DNA of 64,000 bases, taken from positions 47,096 through 111,095 of the forward strand of contig JAGCLD010000032.1 of the NCBI GenBank assembly GCA_017647145.1. The letters are read 5' to 3'. A program made the translations under genes and the position numbers. The stretch comes from Paludibacteraceae bacterium (GTDB taxonomy: Bacteria; Bacteroidota; Bacteroidia; Bacteroidales; Paludibacteraceae). The notes beneath the pieces were generated by a model. It saw only the letters and a program-made list of their open reading frames with translations, had not been told where the DNA came from and ran no database searches. Shown here piece by piece: positions 53,225 to 62,341 of this stretch. Each line of letters opens with the position of its first letter. Position 1 is the first letter of the stretch.

Positions 53225-54472
53225 CTATACCAATTCGTGGATGATAAGTCCTGAACGTAATTTTGGTTCAAACCAAGTGGTCTTAGGAGGCATGATATTA
53301 CCGCTATCTGCAATATCCATCAATTGTTTCATAGATACTGGATAAAGCGCTAATGCTACCTTCATTTCGCCACTATCAACTCGTTTTTGCAATTCACCTA
53401 ATCCGCGAATACCGCCAACAAAGTCAATACGTTTGTCTGTACGCAAGTCTTTAATGCCAAGAATTTCATCAAGAATCAAATTAGATGAGATGGTAACATC
53501 TAATACACCGATAGGATCGTTGTCATTATATGTTCCTTCTTTTGCAGTTAATGAATACCATTTGCCACTTAAATAGAGAGCAAAGTTGTGCAATTTGCTT
53601 GGTTTGTATATGTCTGCACCTTTTTCTTCTACAACGAAGTGTTCACTTACTTTTTGAAGGAATTCTTCATCTGACAAGCCGTTTAAATCTTTTACTACGC
53701 GGTTGTAGTCAATGATATTCAATTGGTTGTCAGGGAAACAAACAGCTAAGAAATAGTTGTATTCTTCATCACCTTTGTGATTTGGATTTTGCAATTTCTT
53801 TTCATGACCTACTAAAGCAGCTGCTGCACTTCTGTGGTGACCATCTGCAATGTACATGTAAGGAATTTGTGCAAAGATTTCTGTGATACGTTGAATAGTT
53901 TCTTCGTTATCAATTACCCAGAATGTATGTCCAAAACCGTCTAAGTCGGCAACAAAGTCATATTCTGGCTCTTTAGCAGTAGCGTCAGCAATAATTTGAT
54001 CTAAATCATCTCTGTGTGGATATGCGAAGAACACTGGTTCTACATTGGCATTATTTACGCGCACATGTTTCATACGGTCTTCTTCTTTATCTTTGCGAGT
54101 TAATTCGTGTTTCTTAATGCGACCTTCCATGTAGTCTTCCACAGCTGCACATACTACCAAACCATATTGTGTTCTGCCATCCATTGTTTGTGCATACACA
54201 TAATAGTTTTCTTTTGCATCTTGTTGCAACCAGCCTTGTTTTCTGAAGTTAGTAAAGTTTTCTAAAGCTTTGGCATATACACATTCATCGTGTTCATCTG
54301 TACCAATAGGAAAGTCAATTTCAGGTTTGATGATGTGATAAAGTGACATCTCGTTGCCTTCTGCTTCATTGCGTGCTTCTTCTGAATTAAGCACATCGTA
54401 AGGACGAGAAGAAACTTGTTTAGCCAATGCTTTTGGAGGGCGAATACCCTTGAATGGTTTAATTGTTGCCAT
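53225..54472 (-). CDS. DUF1015 family protein
   Basis: A 415-residue soluble protein beginning MATIKPFKGIRPPKALAKQV. The hallmark YIADGHHRSAAAALVGHE is present, as in the whole DUF1015 family. Members are often near serine metabolism genes and have been proposed to act on phosphoserine or as kinases, but the reaction here is unknown. It may be co-transcribed with the bactofilin upstream (46 bp gap) and PorE downstream (24 bp gap). Confidence 0.9.
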   Translation of the reverse strand: MATIKPFKGIRPPKALAKQVSSRPYDVLNSEEARNEAEGNEMSLYHIIKPEIDFPIGTDEHDECVYAKALENFTNFRKQGWLQQDAKENYYVYAQTMDGRTQYGLVVCAAVEDYMEGRIKKHELTRKDKEEDRMKHVRVNNANVEPVFFAYPHRDDLDQIIADATAKEPEYDFVADLDGFGHTFWVIDNEETIQRITEIFAQIPYMYIADGHHRSAAAALVGHEKKLQNPNHKGDEEYNYFLAVCFPDNQLNIIDYNRVVKDLNGLSDEEFLQKVSEHFVVEEKGADIYKPSKLHNFALYLSGKWYSLTAKEGTYNDNDPIGVLDVTISSNLILDEILGIKDLRTDKRIDFVGGIRGLGELQKRVDSGEMKVALALYPVSMKQLMDIADSGNIMPPKTTWFEPKLRSGLIIHELV

Positions 54473-54518
54473 GTTCTTTTGTGTTTAATATGATTATTAG
54501 AATGGTTTAATTATTGTT

Positions 54519-54896
54519 CTATTTAGTCTTGGATGGAGTTGTGTTTGTTTTCTTGGTCATAACACATGTTCCATTAAATGCTGCATTTGGCTCTATAATC
54601 AATGTACCAATATTGATTTCACCAGTAACAACTGCAGTTTGACGTAAAGTTAATGTTTCACTAACAGTCATTTTACCCTCAATAGTACCATATATTTCAG
54701 CATTCATGCAATCAATGGTTCCTTTGATAAAACCTTTTTGTCCTACTACGACTTTACCCTTGCAAGTTATATCACCTTCTACATGTCCATCAATTCTAAA
54801 ATCGCTGTCAGCGGTGATGGTTCCCACAACTTTACTGCCTGCTGTCAATGCATTGTGAAAAGATGCACCATTATTATTGTTGTTGTCTTTTGCCAT
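54519..54896 (-). CDS. Bactofilin (polymer-forming cytoskeletal protein)
   Basis: A 125-residue beta-helical protein of the DUF583/bactofilin family: TAGSKVVGTITADSDFRIDG, then DITCKGKVVVGQKGFIKGTI and a periodic pattern of hydrophobic and glycine residues, with disordered ends rich in N and T/K. Bactofilins polymerise without nucleotide and organise cell shape or wall enzymes. It has its own consensus promoter. Confidence 0.93.
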   Translation of the reverse strand: MAKDNNNNNGASFHNALTAGSKVVGTITADSDFRIDGHVEGDITCKGKVVVGQKGFIKGTIDCMNAEIYGTIEGKMTVSETLTLRQTAVVTGEINIGTLIIEPNAAFNGTCVMTKKTNTTPSKTK

Positions 54897-54921
54897 ATTT
54901 TCGTGTATTTATTTTCGTTGC

Positions 54922-54952
54922 CAAAGTTAGTCTTTTCTTTTGATTGTTGCAA
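54922..54952 (-). promoter_or_regulatory. Promoter of the bactofilin gene (and possibly DUF1015-porE-thyA-folA)
   Basis: TTG (54950-54952), 20 bp, TAACTTTG (54922-54929) on the minus strand; 25 bp upstream of the ATG. Confidence 0.7.
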
Positions 54953-54969
54953 TAGCAAATTTATGGTGA

Positions 54970-56358
54970 TTATCGACCGAATAGATTGTCTTTTTGTGAA
55001 ACTTGAGTTGGAACGCCGGCTTTGCCTCCGATATGGATGTTTTCTAAACTAACAGATTCTGTATGGTCAAAACTAATAGCATTCGGAGCGCTTTCTATTT
55101 CAATATTCTTGAATATAACATTTCTAATAGGCTCTTTTATAGTGCCTTGTAGGACTAATGCGGCTTTGTTTACACGTTGGCAACTTATCCCATCTAAATA
55201 AATGTTTTCCACTTTGGTAAAATAGTGGTTCTCTAATCCTTCGCCGGCATACATACTTGTTGCATAGAAGAGATCTTCTACTTCCCCAAATTGGCAGTTC
55301 TTGACAAATATATTGCGAATGAAACCTCCTCTGTCTGGGTTGGTTTTGATATATATACCTCTTTTACAGTACCCCGCATAGTCACAATCTTCCACAAATA
55401 TATTTTGAACACCACCTGACATTTCACTTCCAATAACGACGGCATGTAACCCTTTGAAATGACAACGACGAATTATAATGTTTTCAGACGGCATGGCTAA
55501 ACTTCTTCCGTCGTGGTCTCTGCCGCTTTTAATGGCTATATTGTCATCTCCATTGTTAAAATGAATGTCTTCTATGAGAATGTTTCGTGAACTTTCAGGG
55601 TCAATGCCGTCATTGTTGACTAACTTGGCATCATAGCGCAATGAGCGACAGATGATATTTTCACTTTGAAGTAGATGAATACACCAAAAAGGGGAGTTGG
55701 TGATAAACACATCTTCTAATGTAATGTCTTTACATTGGTAGAATTGTATCAATTGTGGACGTAAATAATGACCCTCTCCATAGATTCTGCTTTCTATTGC
55801 AGTTTCTTCATGATTCATATTTCTGCTACTCTGCAAGTCTGGTCGTTGCTTATCTCTCCATGTGGCAAAAGTACTCATGGCATTCCCGTCAATATTACCT
55901 TTGCCGATGATGGCTATGTTAGACGCATTGAAAGCATAAATGAAAGGACTATAGTTATACAGACGTGTACCTTCCCAACTAGTATTTACTATGGGGTAGT
56001 ATGTAGGATCCGGACTAAATTTTAATGTTGCTCCTTCTTGTATTTCCAAACATATATTGCTTTGTAGGTGAATAGGACCGCATAGATAGTAAGTGCCGGC
56101 AGGTACAAGGATACGGGCACCTCCTTGTCTTGTTGCTTTCTTTATCGCTTTGTCAAATGCTGGTTTACAATTGTGTTTCCCATCTCCAATAGCTCCGTAT
56201 TGTTGTACATTAATAACTTGCGTGCTGATGGTTGCTCCGGATATCTCACTGAGAATACTATCGCGCATATGAGTGTCATACTCAAGTGCATGGGTTGGAA
56301 ATATCACTACATTCATCACTAAGGCTATCAATAAAGTAATTTTGATAATTTGTTTCAT
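54970..56358 (-). CDS. Glycoside hydrolase family 28 protein (polygalacturonase-like)
   Basis: A 462-residue secreted beta-helix enzyme with a signal peptide (IIKITLLIALVMNVVIF). The GH28 signatures are VNNDGIDPESSRN, NNGDDNIAIKSGRDHDG (catalytic Asp pair), HAVVIGSEMSGGVQN (catalytic His) and RGIYIKTNPDRGG. It would hydrolyse a pectin-type alpha-linkage; specificity (galacturonan or rhamnogalacturonan) is not readable. No SusC/D genes are near, so this is not a classical polysaccharide utilisation locus. It starts 14 bp after the LD-carboxypeptidase gene. Confidence 0.92.
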   Translation of the reverse strand: MKQIIKITLLIALVMNVVIFPTHALEYDTHMRDSILSEISGATISTQVINVQQYGAIGDGKHNCKPAFDKAIKKATRQGGARILVPAGTYYLCGPIHLQSNICLEIQEGATLKFSPDPTYYPIVNTSWEGTRLYNYSPFIYAFNASNIAIIGKGNIDGNAMSTFATWRDKQRPDLQSSRNMNHEETAIESRIYGEGHYLRPQLIQFYQCKDITLEDVFITNSPFWCIHLLQSENIICRSLRYDAKLVNNDGIDPESSRNILIEDIHFNNGDDNIAIKSGRDHDGRSLAMPSENIIIRRCHFKGLHAVVIGSEMSGGVQNIFVEDCDYAGYCKRGIYIKTNPDRGGFIRNIFVKNCQFGEVEDLFYATSMYAGEGLENHYFTKVENIYLDGISCQRVNKAALVLQGTIKEPIRNVIFKNIEIESAPNAISFDHTESVSLENIHIGGKAGVPTQVSQKDNLFGR

Positions 56359-56372
56359 AAGTCGTTTTTGTT

Positions 56373-57254
56373 TTATTTATAAGATAGTACAACGTTTGTT
56401 TCAGTAATACATAGGTTTACAGAACTGTTGAGTAATAAAGGAAGGTTATAGTCAACATGACCTGCAGGAAAATTAAAACATACAGGATAATCGTAATCTC
56501 TCACTACATAGGCGATACGTTCTGCAATGCTACCCATCATTAAAGGATCTTCTGTGCAGTCTGAAAATTGACCGACAATTAGACCTTTTAAACGTTTCAA
56601 CACTCCGCTTAATCGTAGATTACTCATCATCCTGTCAATGTGATATGGACGTTCGGCTATATCTTCTATAAAAAGGATAGTTTCCTCCTCTTCCGGGATA
56701 TCAAAGGGAGTGTTTCGCAAACCATATAACACAGAAAGATTACCTCCTCGTAATATTCCATTGCTTTCGCCCAGATGGTTGAGTGGATGTGAAGATGTGC
56801 AAACAGGGGAGGGTAGTGCTGACGGGTTGTTGAGTATATTAATTAATCTGTTCAAAGACTCGTCTTCCTCTGAAACTGTTGCTATATGCTTAGTCATGAT
56901 TGCATGAAGCGATGGTATTTGGTGATGGGCTAATGCATTGTGTAACACAGTGATGTCACTAAAACCAATCAGTAATTTAGGTGATTTGATAAGAGGAGTA
57001 AAGTCTATTTTATCAATGATTTGAACCAGCCCATATCCACCTCTACTACAGAGTATAGCCTCAATACTATCATCATTAATCGCATTTTGTAAATCCAAGA
57101 TTCGTTCTTCTTCTGTCCCGGAAAAACGACCATATTTCCCCTTTGCATGATTACCAATGCTCACAGTGTGTCTATAATTCTCCAGACGTCTGGCCGCTTG
57201 GTCAATGTATTCGGAAGCAATATATCCGGAGGGAGATAATATGTGTATATGCAT
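56373..57254 (-). CDS. ldcA: LD-carboxypeptidase (peptidase family S66)
   Basis: A 293-residue murein recycling enzyme that trims the terminal D-alanine from tetrapeptides. The serine nucleophile lies in GFSDITVLHNAL, the glutamate in FIEDIAERPYHIDRMM and the histidine in FPAGHVDYNLPL, giving the S66 triad. The N-terminus LSPSGYIASEYIDQAARRLE is typical. No signal peptide, so cytoplasmic as in E. coli. It is first of a two-gene unit with the GH28 gene. Confidence 0.92.
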   Translation of the reverse strand: MHIHILSPSGYIASEYIDQAARRLENYRHTVSIGNHAKGKYGRFSGTEEERILDLQNAINDDSIEAILCSRGGYGLVQIIDKIDFTPLIKSPKLLIGFSDITVLHNALAHHQIPSLHAIMTKHIATVSEEDESLNRLINILNNPSALPSPVCTSSHPLNHLGESNGILRGGNLSVLYGLRNTPFDIPEEEETILFIEDIAERPYHIDRMMSNLRLSGVLKRLKGLIVGQFSDCTEDPLMMGSIAERIAYVVRDYDYPVCFNFPAGHVDYNLPLLLNSSVNLCITETNVVLSYK

Positions 57255-57278
57255 AGCAAGTTGTTTTTTTTCACCCTA

Positions 57279-57309
57279 CAAAGATAGTATAAATGCACTA
57301 ATAAAACAA
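57279..57309 (-). promoter_or_regulatory. Promoter of ldcA and the GH28 gene
   Basis: TTG (57307-57309), 20 bp, TATCTTTG (57279-57286) on the minus strand. Confidence 0.7.
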
Positions 57310-57313
57310 CTGG

Positions 57314-57340
57314 GAAGCCACCGGTCTTGCCGATGGCTTC
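57314..57340 (-). terminator. Terminator hairpin of the HdeD-like gene
   Basis: GAAGCCA-CCGG and CCGA-TGGCTTC pair around a 5-nt loop; on the minus strand a partly T-rich tail (TTGTTTT) follows and overlaps the ldcA -33 box. Confidence 0.55.
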
Positions 57341-57378
57341 TGTTCAAAGGAAATATATAGTGTGGGTTGAAAAGCGCA

Positions 57379-57996
57379 CTAACACTCCTCAACCTCGGTG
57401 TCTGCGGTGAGATATTTTTTTACTATACAGTGTAAACGTCTTACATTGAGCGAGAGCACGATGAGTGAGATTCCGCCGATAATGAAGCTCACACCACTAA
57501 GGATAATCACCATGTTGATTCCTATGGCAAACGGACGTATTATGATTATGATAGAAAGAATCAATAGCAGGAGTCCGAGTGCGAAGAGCCAATTTCCTAT
57601 AGGAATATCCATGTTCGAAAAATCGCGACTTAATGATAGTAGCATCAAACTACGCATAAACACCCAACCACCTATGAGAAAGGGTAATAGAATGATGTTA
57701 ATGGTAGGATTGGCACAAAGGAAGATGCCGAGCAATATATTGATGATGATGCCAATGATGTTCCATGGACGTGTTAGAAACCAATTACGAGAACTCAATG
57801 CCATGACAATTTCCATAAAACTGGTAATTAAGATGACAATGCCTAAAGTGATGGCTAATAATAAGTAACTTTCAAGAGGGTAAACAAAGATAAATACGCC
57901 ACAGGCAATGCATAATACACCGGCAACAATCGGTAAATACCAATGTTTTACAATGCGCATTCCTAGCTGTTTGACAGTTGTAAGTGATGTTTTCAT
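57379..57996 (-). CDS. HdeD/DUF308-family membrane protein
   Basis: A 205-residue protein with six hydrophobic helices arranged as three pairs, with GVLCIACGVFIFVYPLES and GIIINILLGIFLCANPTI as typical repeats of DUF308. E. coli HdeD helps acid resistance; function here is not known. An 11-bp perfect inverted repeat lies directly against its ATG. Confidence 0.9.
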   Translation of the reverse strand: MKTSLTTVKQLGMRIVKHWYLPIVAGVLCIACGVFIFVYPLESYLLLAITLGIVILITSFMEIVMALSSRNWFLTRPWNIIGIIINILLGIFLCANPTINIILLPFLIGGWVFMRSLMLLSLSRDFSNMDIPIGNWLFALGLLLLILSIIIIIRPFAIGINMVIILSGVSFIIGGISLIVLSLNVRRLHCIVKKYLTADTEVEEC

Positions 57997-57997
57997 A

Positions 57998-58034
57998 GTT
58001 GTAATAGTTTTAGGTTAATCTTTACTATTACAAC
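57998..58034 (-). promoter_or_regulatory. Perfect inverted repeat abutting the HdeD-like start codon
   Basis: GTTGTAATAGT (57998-58008) and ACTATTACAAC (58024-58034) are exact complements with a 15-nt loop; only one base separates the hairpin from the ATG, so it would cover the ribosome landing site. Confidence 0.6.
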
Positions 58035-58090
58035 AGATGAACGCCAAAAATGTTTTTACGTAAAATCTCCTACTTAATGAAATGAATGGA

Positions 58091-59362
58091 TTAGCGTCCA
58101 ATTAGTGTAACATCTCCCTTAAGTCTATACTTCACCCCGTCTGAGCCCTCAGCTTGAATGACATAAAAATAGACTCCGGGACTGGCTGGCTGACCATTAA
58201 TCGTGCCGTCCCATCCTTTTTGAGGATCAGTCCATGCAAATACTTTTCTGCCCCAACGATTGTAGAGATGGCCGCTAAAGGTTAATAACGATCGATATGC
58301 CACTCTAAATTCATCATTCTTGCCATCTCCATTTGGTGTAAACACATTGGGAACACGCAGAGACGAGATGGATACTTCAATGCGGAATGAGGCCGTGTCA
58401 CTACAGCCGGCAGTGTTGGTCACGTTAAGTGTCACGTCATATATACCTGCATCTTCAAAAGTATATCGATGTTCTTTTTCTGAACGTTGCACCAATAGGT
58501 CACTGCCTCGCTTCACTTTCCAATCATAATATTCTGCTACTGGTTCGTTGGCATTTGCCAAAAACTGTATTACTAATGGTGCTGAACCTTTAATAGAAGT
58601 AGCCTCTGATGGACGGTCAATTTCGTTTTTTGCTGTTCGTATCTCAGTGATGGAAATGGGATGAATGTCAATCGCTATGGCTTGATAGACATCTGACTCT
58701 ATGCTGATTGTATCTACTATTCCGAGTTCTTCTATATAAGTAATGTCTGTTAATTTGAATGTTGTGGCTGTGAGAGGGGCTTTTACATCCCAACGATTAG
58801 CAGGACTGACGAGGGTATCTATCGTGGTTTCTGTCCATCCTTCTCCACTCCAGGTAAGTGTGTTGTAGCTGAGCTTATAAGTTTGTGGTAATGCTCGGCT
58901 TAAATTAGAAGGGGTGTGGTAGGACATCGAGCGAAGATTTGCCTCAAGTATCAAACGGGTTTCTTCGCATAGGTTCACATACGCTTCATCAACAAACAGA
59001 GAGTTGAATGTGGGTTGATATTCTTTATAATCAAGCACATAGAACGTAATGGTGTCGCTAGTCGTTCCACTGCCGGCAATCACACGATACCCACTGTTAT
59101 TTTCGGGCATTAAGAATTGATCGGAATTGCTCAATAAAAGAGTTCCGTTATAATCATACCAGTTTACTGGACTCTTACTACCCGTATAATGAATAGCACT
59201 CTGTGAGTCTATCTGTCTGAAAAGCACTACATGGTCTATCTCGTCCAAACCTTGGGAGAGAACATAATAATCTCCTGTTGGTTGGATGCTTGTTTGGGCA
59301 AATACGGAGGCAACAATGCCACAATAAGCGATGAGGTGGAAAATTCTATACATATGTTTCAT
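58091..59362 (-). CDS. T9SS cargo protein with PKD and gliding-motility-type (type B) C-terminal domain
   Basis: A 423-residue exported protein starting MKHMYRIFHLIAYCGIVASV. Middle part unrecognised; a PKD-like beta-sandwich occupies about 255-335 (GSAPLVIQFLANANEPVAEY, FEDAGIYDVTLNVTN). The last about 90 residues are a type B CTD: VPNVFTPNGDGKNDEFRV, NRWGRKVFAW, then KGWDGTINGQPASPGVYFY and a final LKGDVTLIGR. Such tails target proteins to T9SS and remain surface-attached. It is divergent to sppA and its promoter almost abuts the ATG. Confidence 0.88.
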   Translation of the reverse strand: MKHMYRIFHLIAYCGIVASVFAQTSIQPTGDYYVLSQGLDEIDHVVLFRQIDSQSAIHYTGSKSPVNWYDYNGTLLLSNSDQFLMPENNSGYRVIAGSGTTSDTITFYVLDYKEYQPTFNSLFVDEAYVNLCEETRLILEANLRSMSYHTPSNLSRALPQTYKLSYNTLTWSGEGWTETTIDTLVSPANRWDVKAPLTATTFKLTDITYIEELGIVDTISIESDVYQAIAIDIHPISITEIRTAKNEIDRPSEATSIKGSAPLVIQFLANANEPVAEYYDWKVKRGSDLLVQRSEKEHRYTFEDAGIYDVTLNVTNTAGCSDTASFRIEVSISSLRVPNVFTPNGDGKNDEFRVAYRSLLTFSGHLYNRWGRKVFAWTDPQKGWDGTINGQPASPGVYFYVIQAEGSDGVKYRLKGDVTLIGR

Positions 59363-59366
59363 GTTG

Positions 59367-59397
59367 CAAAAATACTCAAAACATAGGTGAATGCAAA
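59367..59397 (-). promoter_or_regulatory. Promoter of the T9SS cargo gene
   Basis: TTTG (59394-59397), 19 bp, TATTTTTG (59367-59374) on the minus strand, followed after four bases by ATG, the same TTTGCAACATGAAA context as at 4206. Confidence 0.65.
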
Positions 59398-59453
59398 ATA
59401 CAATCACTGATTTTTGTGAATTCATCTTTTCCTTACACTGATCAGTTTATACT

Positions 59454-59485
59454 TTTGTGTGATTGATGAAGAGTTTTTATATTTG
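59454..59485 (+). promoter_or_regulatory. Promoter of sppA-lpxK-punA
   Basis: TTTG (59454-59457), 20 bp, TATATTTG (59478-59485). Start near 59493, 63 bp before the sppA ATG. Confidence 0.72.
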
Positions 59486-59555
59486 CAATGATTATAATAG
59501 TCAATTGTTTTTAATGTATAAGTAGAAAATTTACTCACTCCTAAAAAACGGATTT

Positions 59556-61310
59556 ATGAAACAATTTATTAAGTACACACTAGCCACTTTAGTAGGACTG
59601 TTTTTGTTCTTCTTTGTGGGGCTTTTCTTCTTTTTTGCTGTAATAGGATCATTAGCGGCTGTAGGTTCACAACAAACTACAGTCTTGAAGCCAAATTCTG
59701 TATATGAAATTGAGTTAGAGGGAATCTTGGAAGAACGTAGTCAAGAAGATGAAGTTTTTAACATGGCACTTTCTAAGGCGATGGGTAGCCCTGAAATAAC
59801 TGTGCAGGGATTGGATGATCTCTTGAAGAATATTCAACGAGCTGCCACTGAGCCTTCCATACAAGGTATCTATTTGAAAGGTGGCAATCTTTCTGCATCT
59901 TATGCTTCTTTGACAGAATTGCGAAATGCTCTTTTGCGCTTCAAAGAATCGGGTAAATGGATTGTAGCTTATGCTGATATATATACACAATCCAACTATT
60001 ATTTAGCTTCCGTAGCTGATAAAATGATGCTTAATAAGGAGGGAATGTTGAGTTGGAGTGGTTTATACTCAGAAACAATGTTTTATAAGAATCTGTTAGA
60101 TAAGATAGGAGTGCAAATGCAGGTTGTAAAGGTTGGAACGTTTAAATCTGCTGTAGAACCTTTTATTGCAACGGAAATGAGCGAACCAAATCGTATGCAG
60201 GTAAGTAAGATGATTACAGACATATGGAAGGAAATTATTTCTCAGGTGGCTGAATCGCGCCAACTCTCTGTCACTGACCTTCAAAATGCTGCTGATAGAA
60301 ATATGCTCTATGCTCCAACGCAAGATTATGTGACTTCTGGATTGATTGATACATTGGTTTATGAGCAAGATGTTGATGATGTGTTGTGTACATGGCTAGA
60401 AACAAAGGAAGTAAAAACCGTTTCAAATAAGGAAATGAAAGCATTGCCGGAGTTGAATGTTGAGGCAAGAAATCCAAAACTTGCTATCATCTATGCAGTA
60501 GGCGACATTACGGATGATGCAGGAGAAGGTATAGTGGGAAAAGAAATGGTGAAAATTATTAATAAAGTGAAGAATGACAGCACCATTAAGAGTGTTGTAC
60601 TACGTGTCAATTCTCCGGGTGGAAGTGCCTTCGCAAGTGAACAAATTTGGTATGCCCTTACACAGTTACAGAAGGATAAACCTCTCGTAGTCTCTATGTG
60701 TGACTATGCTGCCTCTGGTGGTTATTACATTGCGTGTATGGCCGATGCGATAGTTGCGCAGCCTACCACATTGACGGGGTCTATTGGTATCTTCGGAATG
60801 GTGCCTGATCTCAGTGGAATGATGGGAAAAATAGGACTGAATTATGATGGAGTTGGCACTAATAAGCGTAGCGCGATGGAGGCATCTATGCTAATGGGCA
60901 TGAATGAGGAAACGCGTGAATTAATACAAGCGCATGTCAATCGTGGGTACGAGCTGTTTGTAAAGCGTTGTGCAGACGGACGCGCTGTTGGTGTAGATGA
61001 TATCAAAAACATTGCTGAAGGTAGAGTATGGACAGGTGTCGCGGCTATAGAAAATGGCTTGGTCGATACCTTGGGAGGAATTCAAGATGCAATCAATATT
61101 GCTGCTGAAATGGCTGGATTAGATAAATATAGAGTGGTTGAATACCCAAAGAAAAAGGATGCATTGACTATCCTAATGGAAGAATTATCTGCATCAGTGA
61201 ATGCTGGTTCACAAACCCATTTCTCGCACATGTGGAGACGCTTCAATGAAATAAAACAAAGACCATATTCTTTGGAGGCGATAATGCCAATGGAAATTAA
61301 TATCCGATGA
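59556..61310 (+). CDS. sppA: Signal peptide peptidase SppA (67-kDa type)
   Basis: A 584-residue membrane serine peptidase (S49) that digests cleaved signal peptides. It has an N-terminal anchor (about 8-36), two S49 halves as in E. coli SppA, with the nucleophile in CDYAASGGYYIACMADAIVA and the general-base lysine region in NYYLASVADKMMLNKEG. Length matches the double-domain form. Stop overlaps the lpxK ATG by 4 bp. Confidence 0.96.
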   Translation: MKQFIKYTLATLVGLFLFFFVGLFFFFAVIGSLAAVGSQQTTVLKPNSVYEIELEGILEERSQEDEVFNMALSKAMGSPEITVQGLDDLLKNIQRAATEPSIQGIYLKGGNLSASYASLTELRNALLRFKESGKWIVAYADIYTQSNYYLASVADKMMLNKEGMLSWSGLYSETMFYKNLLDKIGVQMQVVKVGTFKSAVEPFIATEMSEPNRMQVSKMITDIWKEIISQVAESRQLSVTDLQNAADRNMLYAPTQDYVTSGLIDTLVYEQDVDDVLCTWLETKEVKTVSNKEMKALPELNVEARNPKLAIIYAVGDITDDAGEGIVGKEMVKIINKVKNDSTIKSVVLRVNSPGGSAFASEQIWYALTQLQKDKPLVVSMCDYAASGGYYIACMADAIVAQPTTLTGSIGIFGMVPDLSGMMGKIGLNYDGVGTNKRSAMEASMLMGMNEETRELIQAHVNRGYELFVKRCADGRAVGVDDIKNIAEGRVWTGVAAIENGLVDTLGGIQDAINIAAEMAGLDKYRVVEYPKKKDALTILMEELSASVNAGSQTHFSHMWRRFNEIKQRPYSLEAIMPMEINIR

Positions 61311-62341
61311 AAGTCATTACCTACATCTTGTCAATCCTATATGCTTTAGTTATAAAAATCAGAAATGAATTGTATAACAAAGGCTGTTTCAAACAGTGGA
61401 TTCCTCCACTGAAGACAATTTGTGTGGGTAATTTGGCTGTGGGTGGAACAGGAAAGACACCACATGCTATATTTCTGCTACAATCCTTGCACGAAGAATT
61501 TTCTGTCGCATTCTTGAGTAGGGGATACAAACGGAAAACGAAAGGATACATTAAACTTACACTTGACAATCAAACGCAACAAGTTGGTGACGAACCATTG
61601 TTGGTCAAACGTCGCTTCCCAAACATCCCAGTCGCTGTGTGTGAAAAAAGAAAAACAGGCATCACAACACTCATAAAGCAACATCCTGAGATTGACTGTA
61701 TTGTGATGGATGATGCCATGCAACACAGAGCAGTGAAACCCGGAAAAACACTATTACTCACCACCTATGACCTGCTATACATAGATGACACATATCTGCC
61801 TCATGGCTATTTGCGTGATAGTATCACTGAAGCTAAAAGGGCTGATTGGATTATGGTAACAAAATGTCCTCCTCATCTCACACAACAAGAACAAACAAAA
61901 ATCAAAGAAAGGTTGGACATTTCATCCCATCAAAAAGTTTTCTTCTCATCCGTTGTCTATGGTACCCCCATGCCAATGGAGGGTGACCATCAAGTGACAT
62001 GGAACAACATCCACTCCGTTTGCTTAGTTACAGGCATTGCGCGTCCTCAATACATAGAAGATCACGTGAAGTCTCATGTCCCGAATTTGAAAAGCATGCA
62101 TTTCCCTGATCACCATGACTTTACTATCTCTGATTTTCACTCCATGCAACAATGCATGGCAACAATGCCACAAGACACCATTTTGCTGACTACAGAAAAA
62201 GACGCAATGCGTATGATAAACAATCCCCATTTACCACATTCCTTGCGTTCTTACATACACTATTTGCCTATTGAAACAAAACTCATTAACGAACAAGATA
62301 CATTCATTAAAATACTAAAAGATTATGTTAGAGAAAATTAA
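61307..62341 (+). CDS. lpxK: Tetraacyldisaccharide 4'-kinase
   Basis: A 344-residue inner-membrane kinase of lipid A synthesis. The N-terminal amphipathic/membrane segment (ILSILYALVIKIRNELY) precedes the P-loop VGNLAVGGTGKTPHAIFLL; VAFLSRGYKRKTKGY and the MDDAMQHRAVKPG segment are LpxK-specific. It phosphorylates the lipid A disaccharide at the 4' position. It overlaps sppA by 4 bp and punA by 17 bp, a tightly packed operon. Confidence 0.97.
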   Translation: MKVITYILSILYALVIKIRNELYNKGCFKQWIPPLKTICVGNLAVGGTGKTPHAIFLLQSLHEEFSVAFLSRGYKRKTKGYIKLTLDNQTQQVGDEPLLVKRRFPNIPVAVCEKRKTGITTLIKQHPEIDCIVMDDAMQHRAVKPGKTLLLTTYDLLYIDDTYLPHGYLRDSITEAKRADWIMVTKCPPHLTQQEQTKIKERLDISSHQKVFFSSVVYGTPMPMEGDHQVTWNNIHSVCLVTGIARPQYIEDHVKSHVPNLKSMHFPDHHDFTISDFHSMQQCMATMPQDTILLTTEKDAMRMINNPHLPHSLRSYIHYLPIETKLINEQDTFIKILKDYVREN

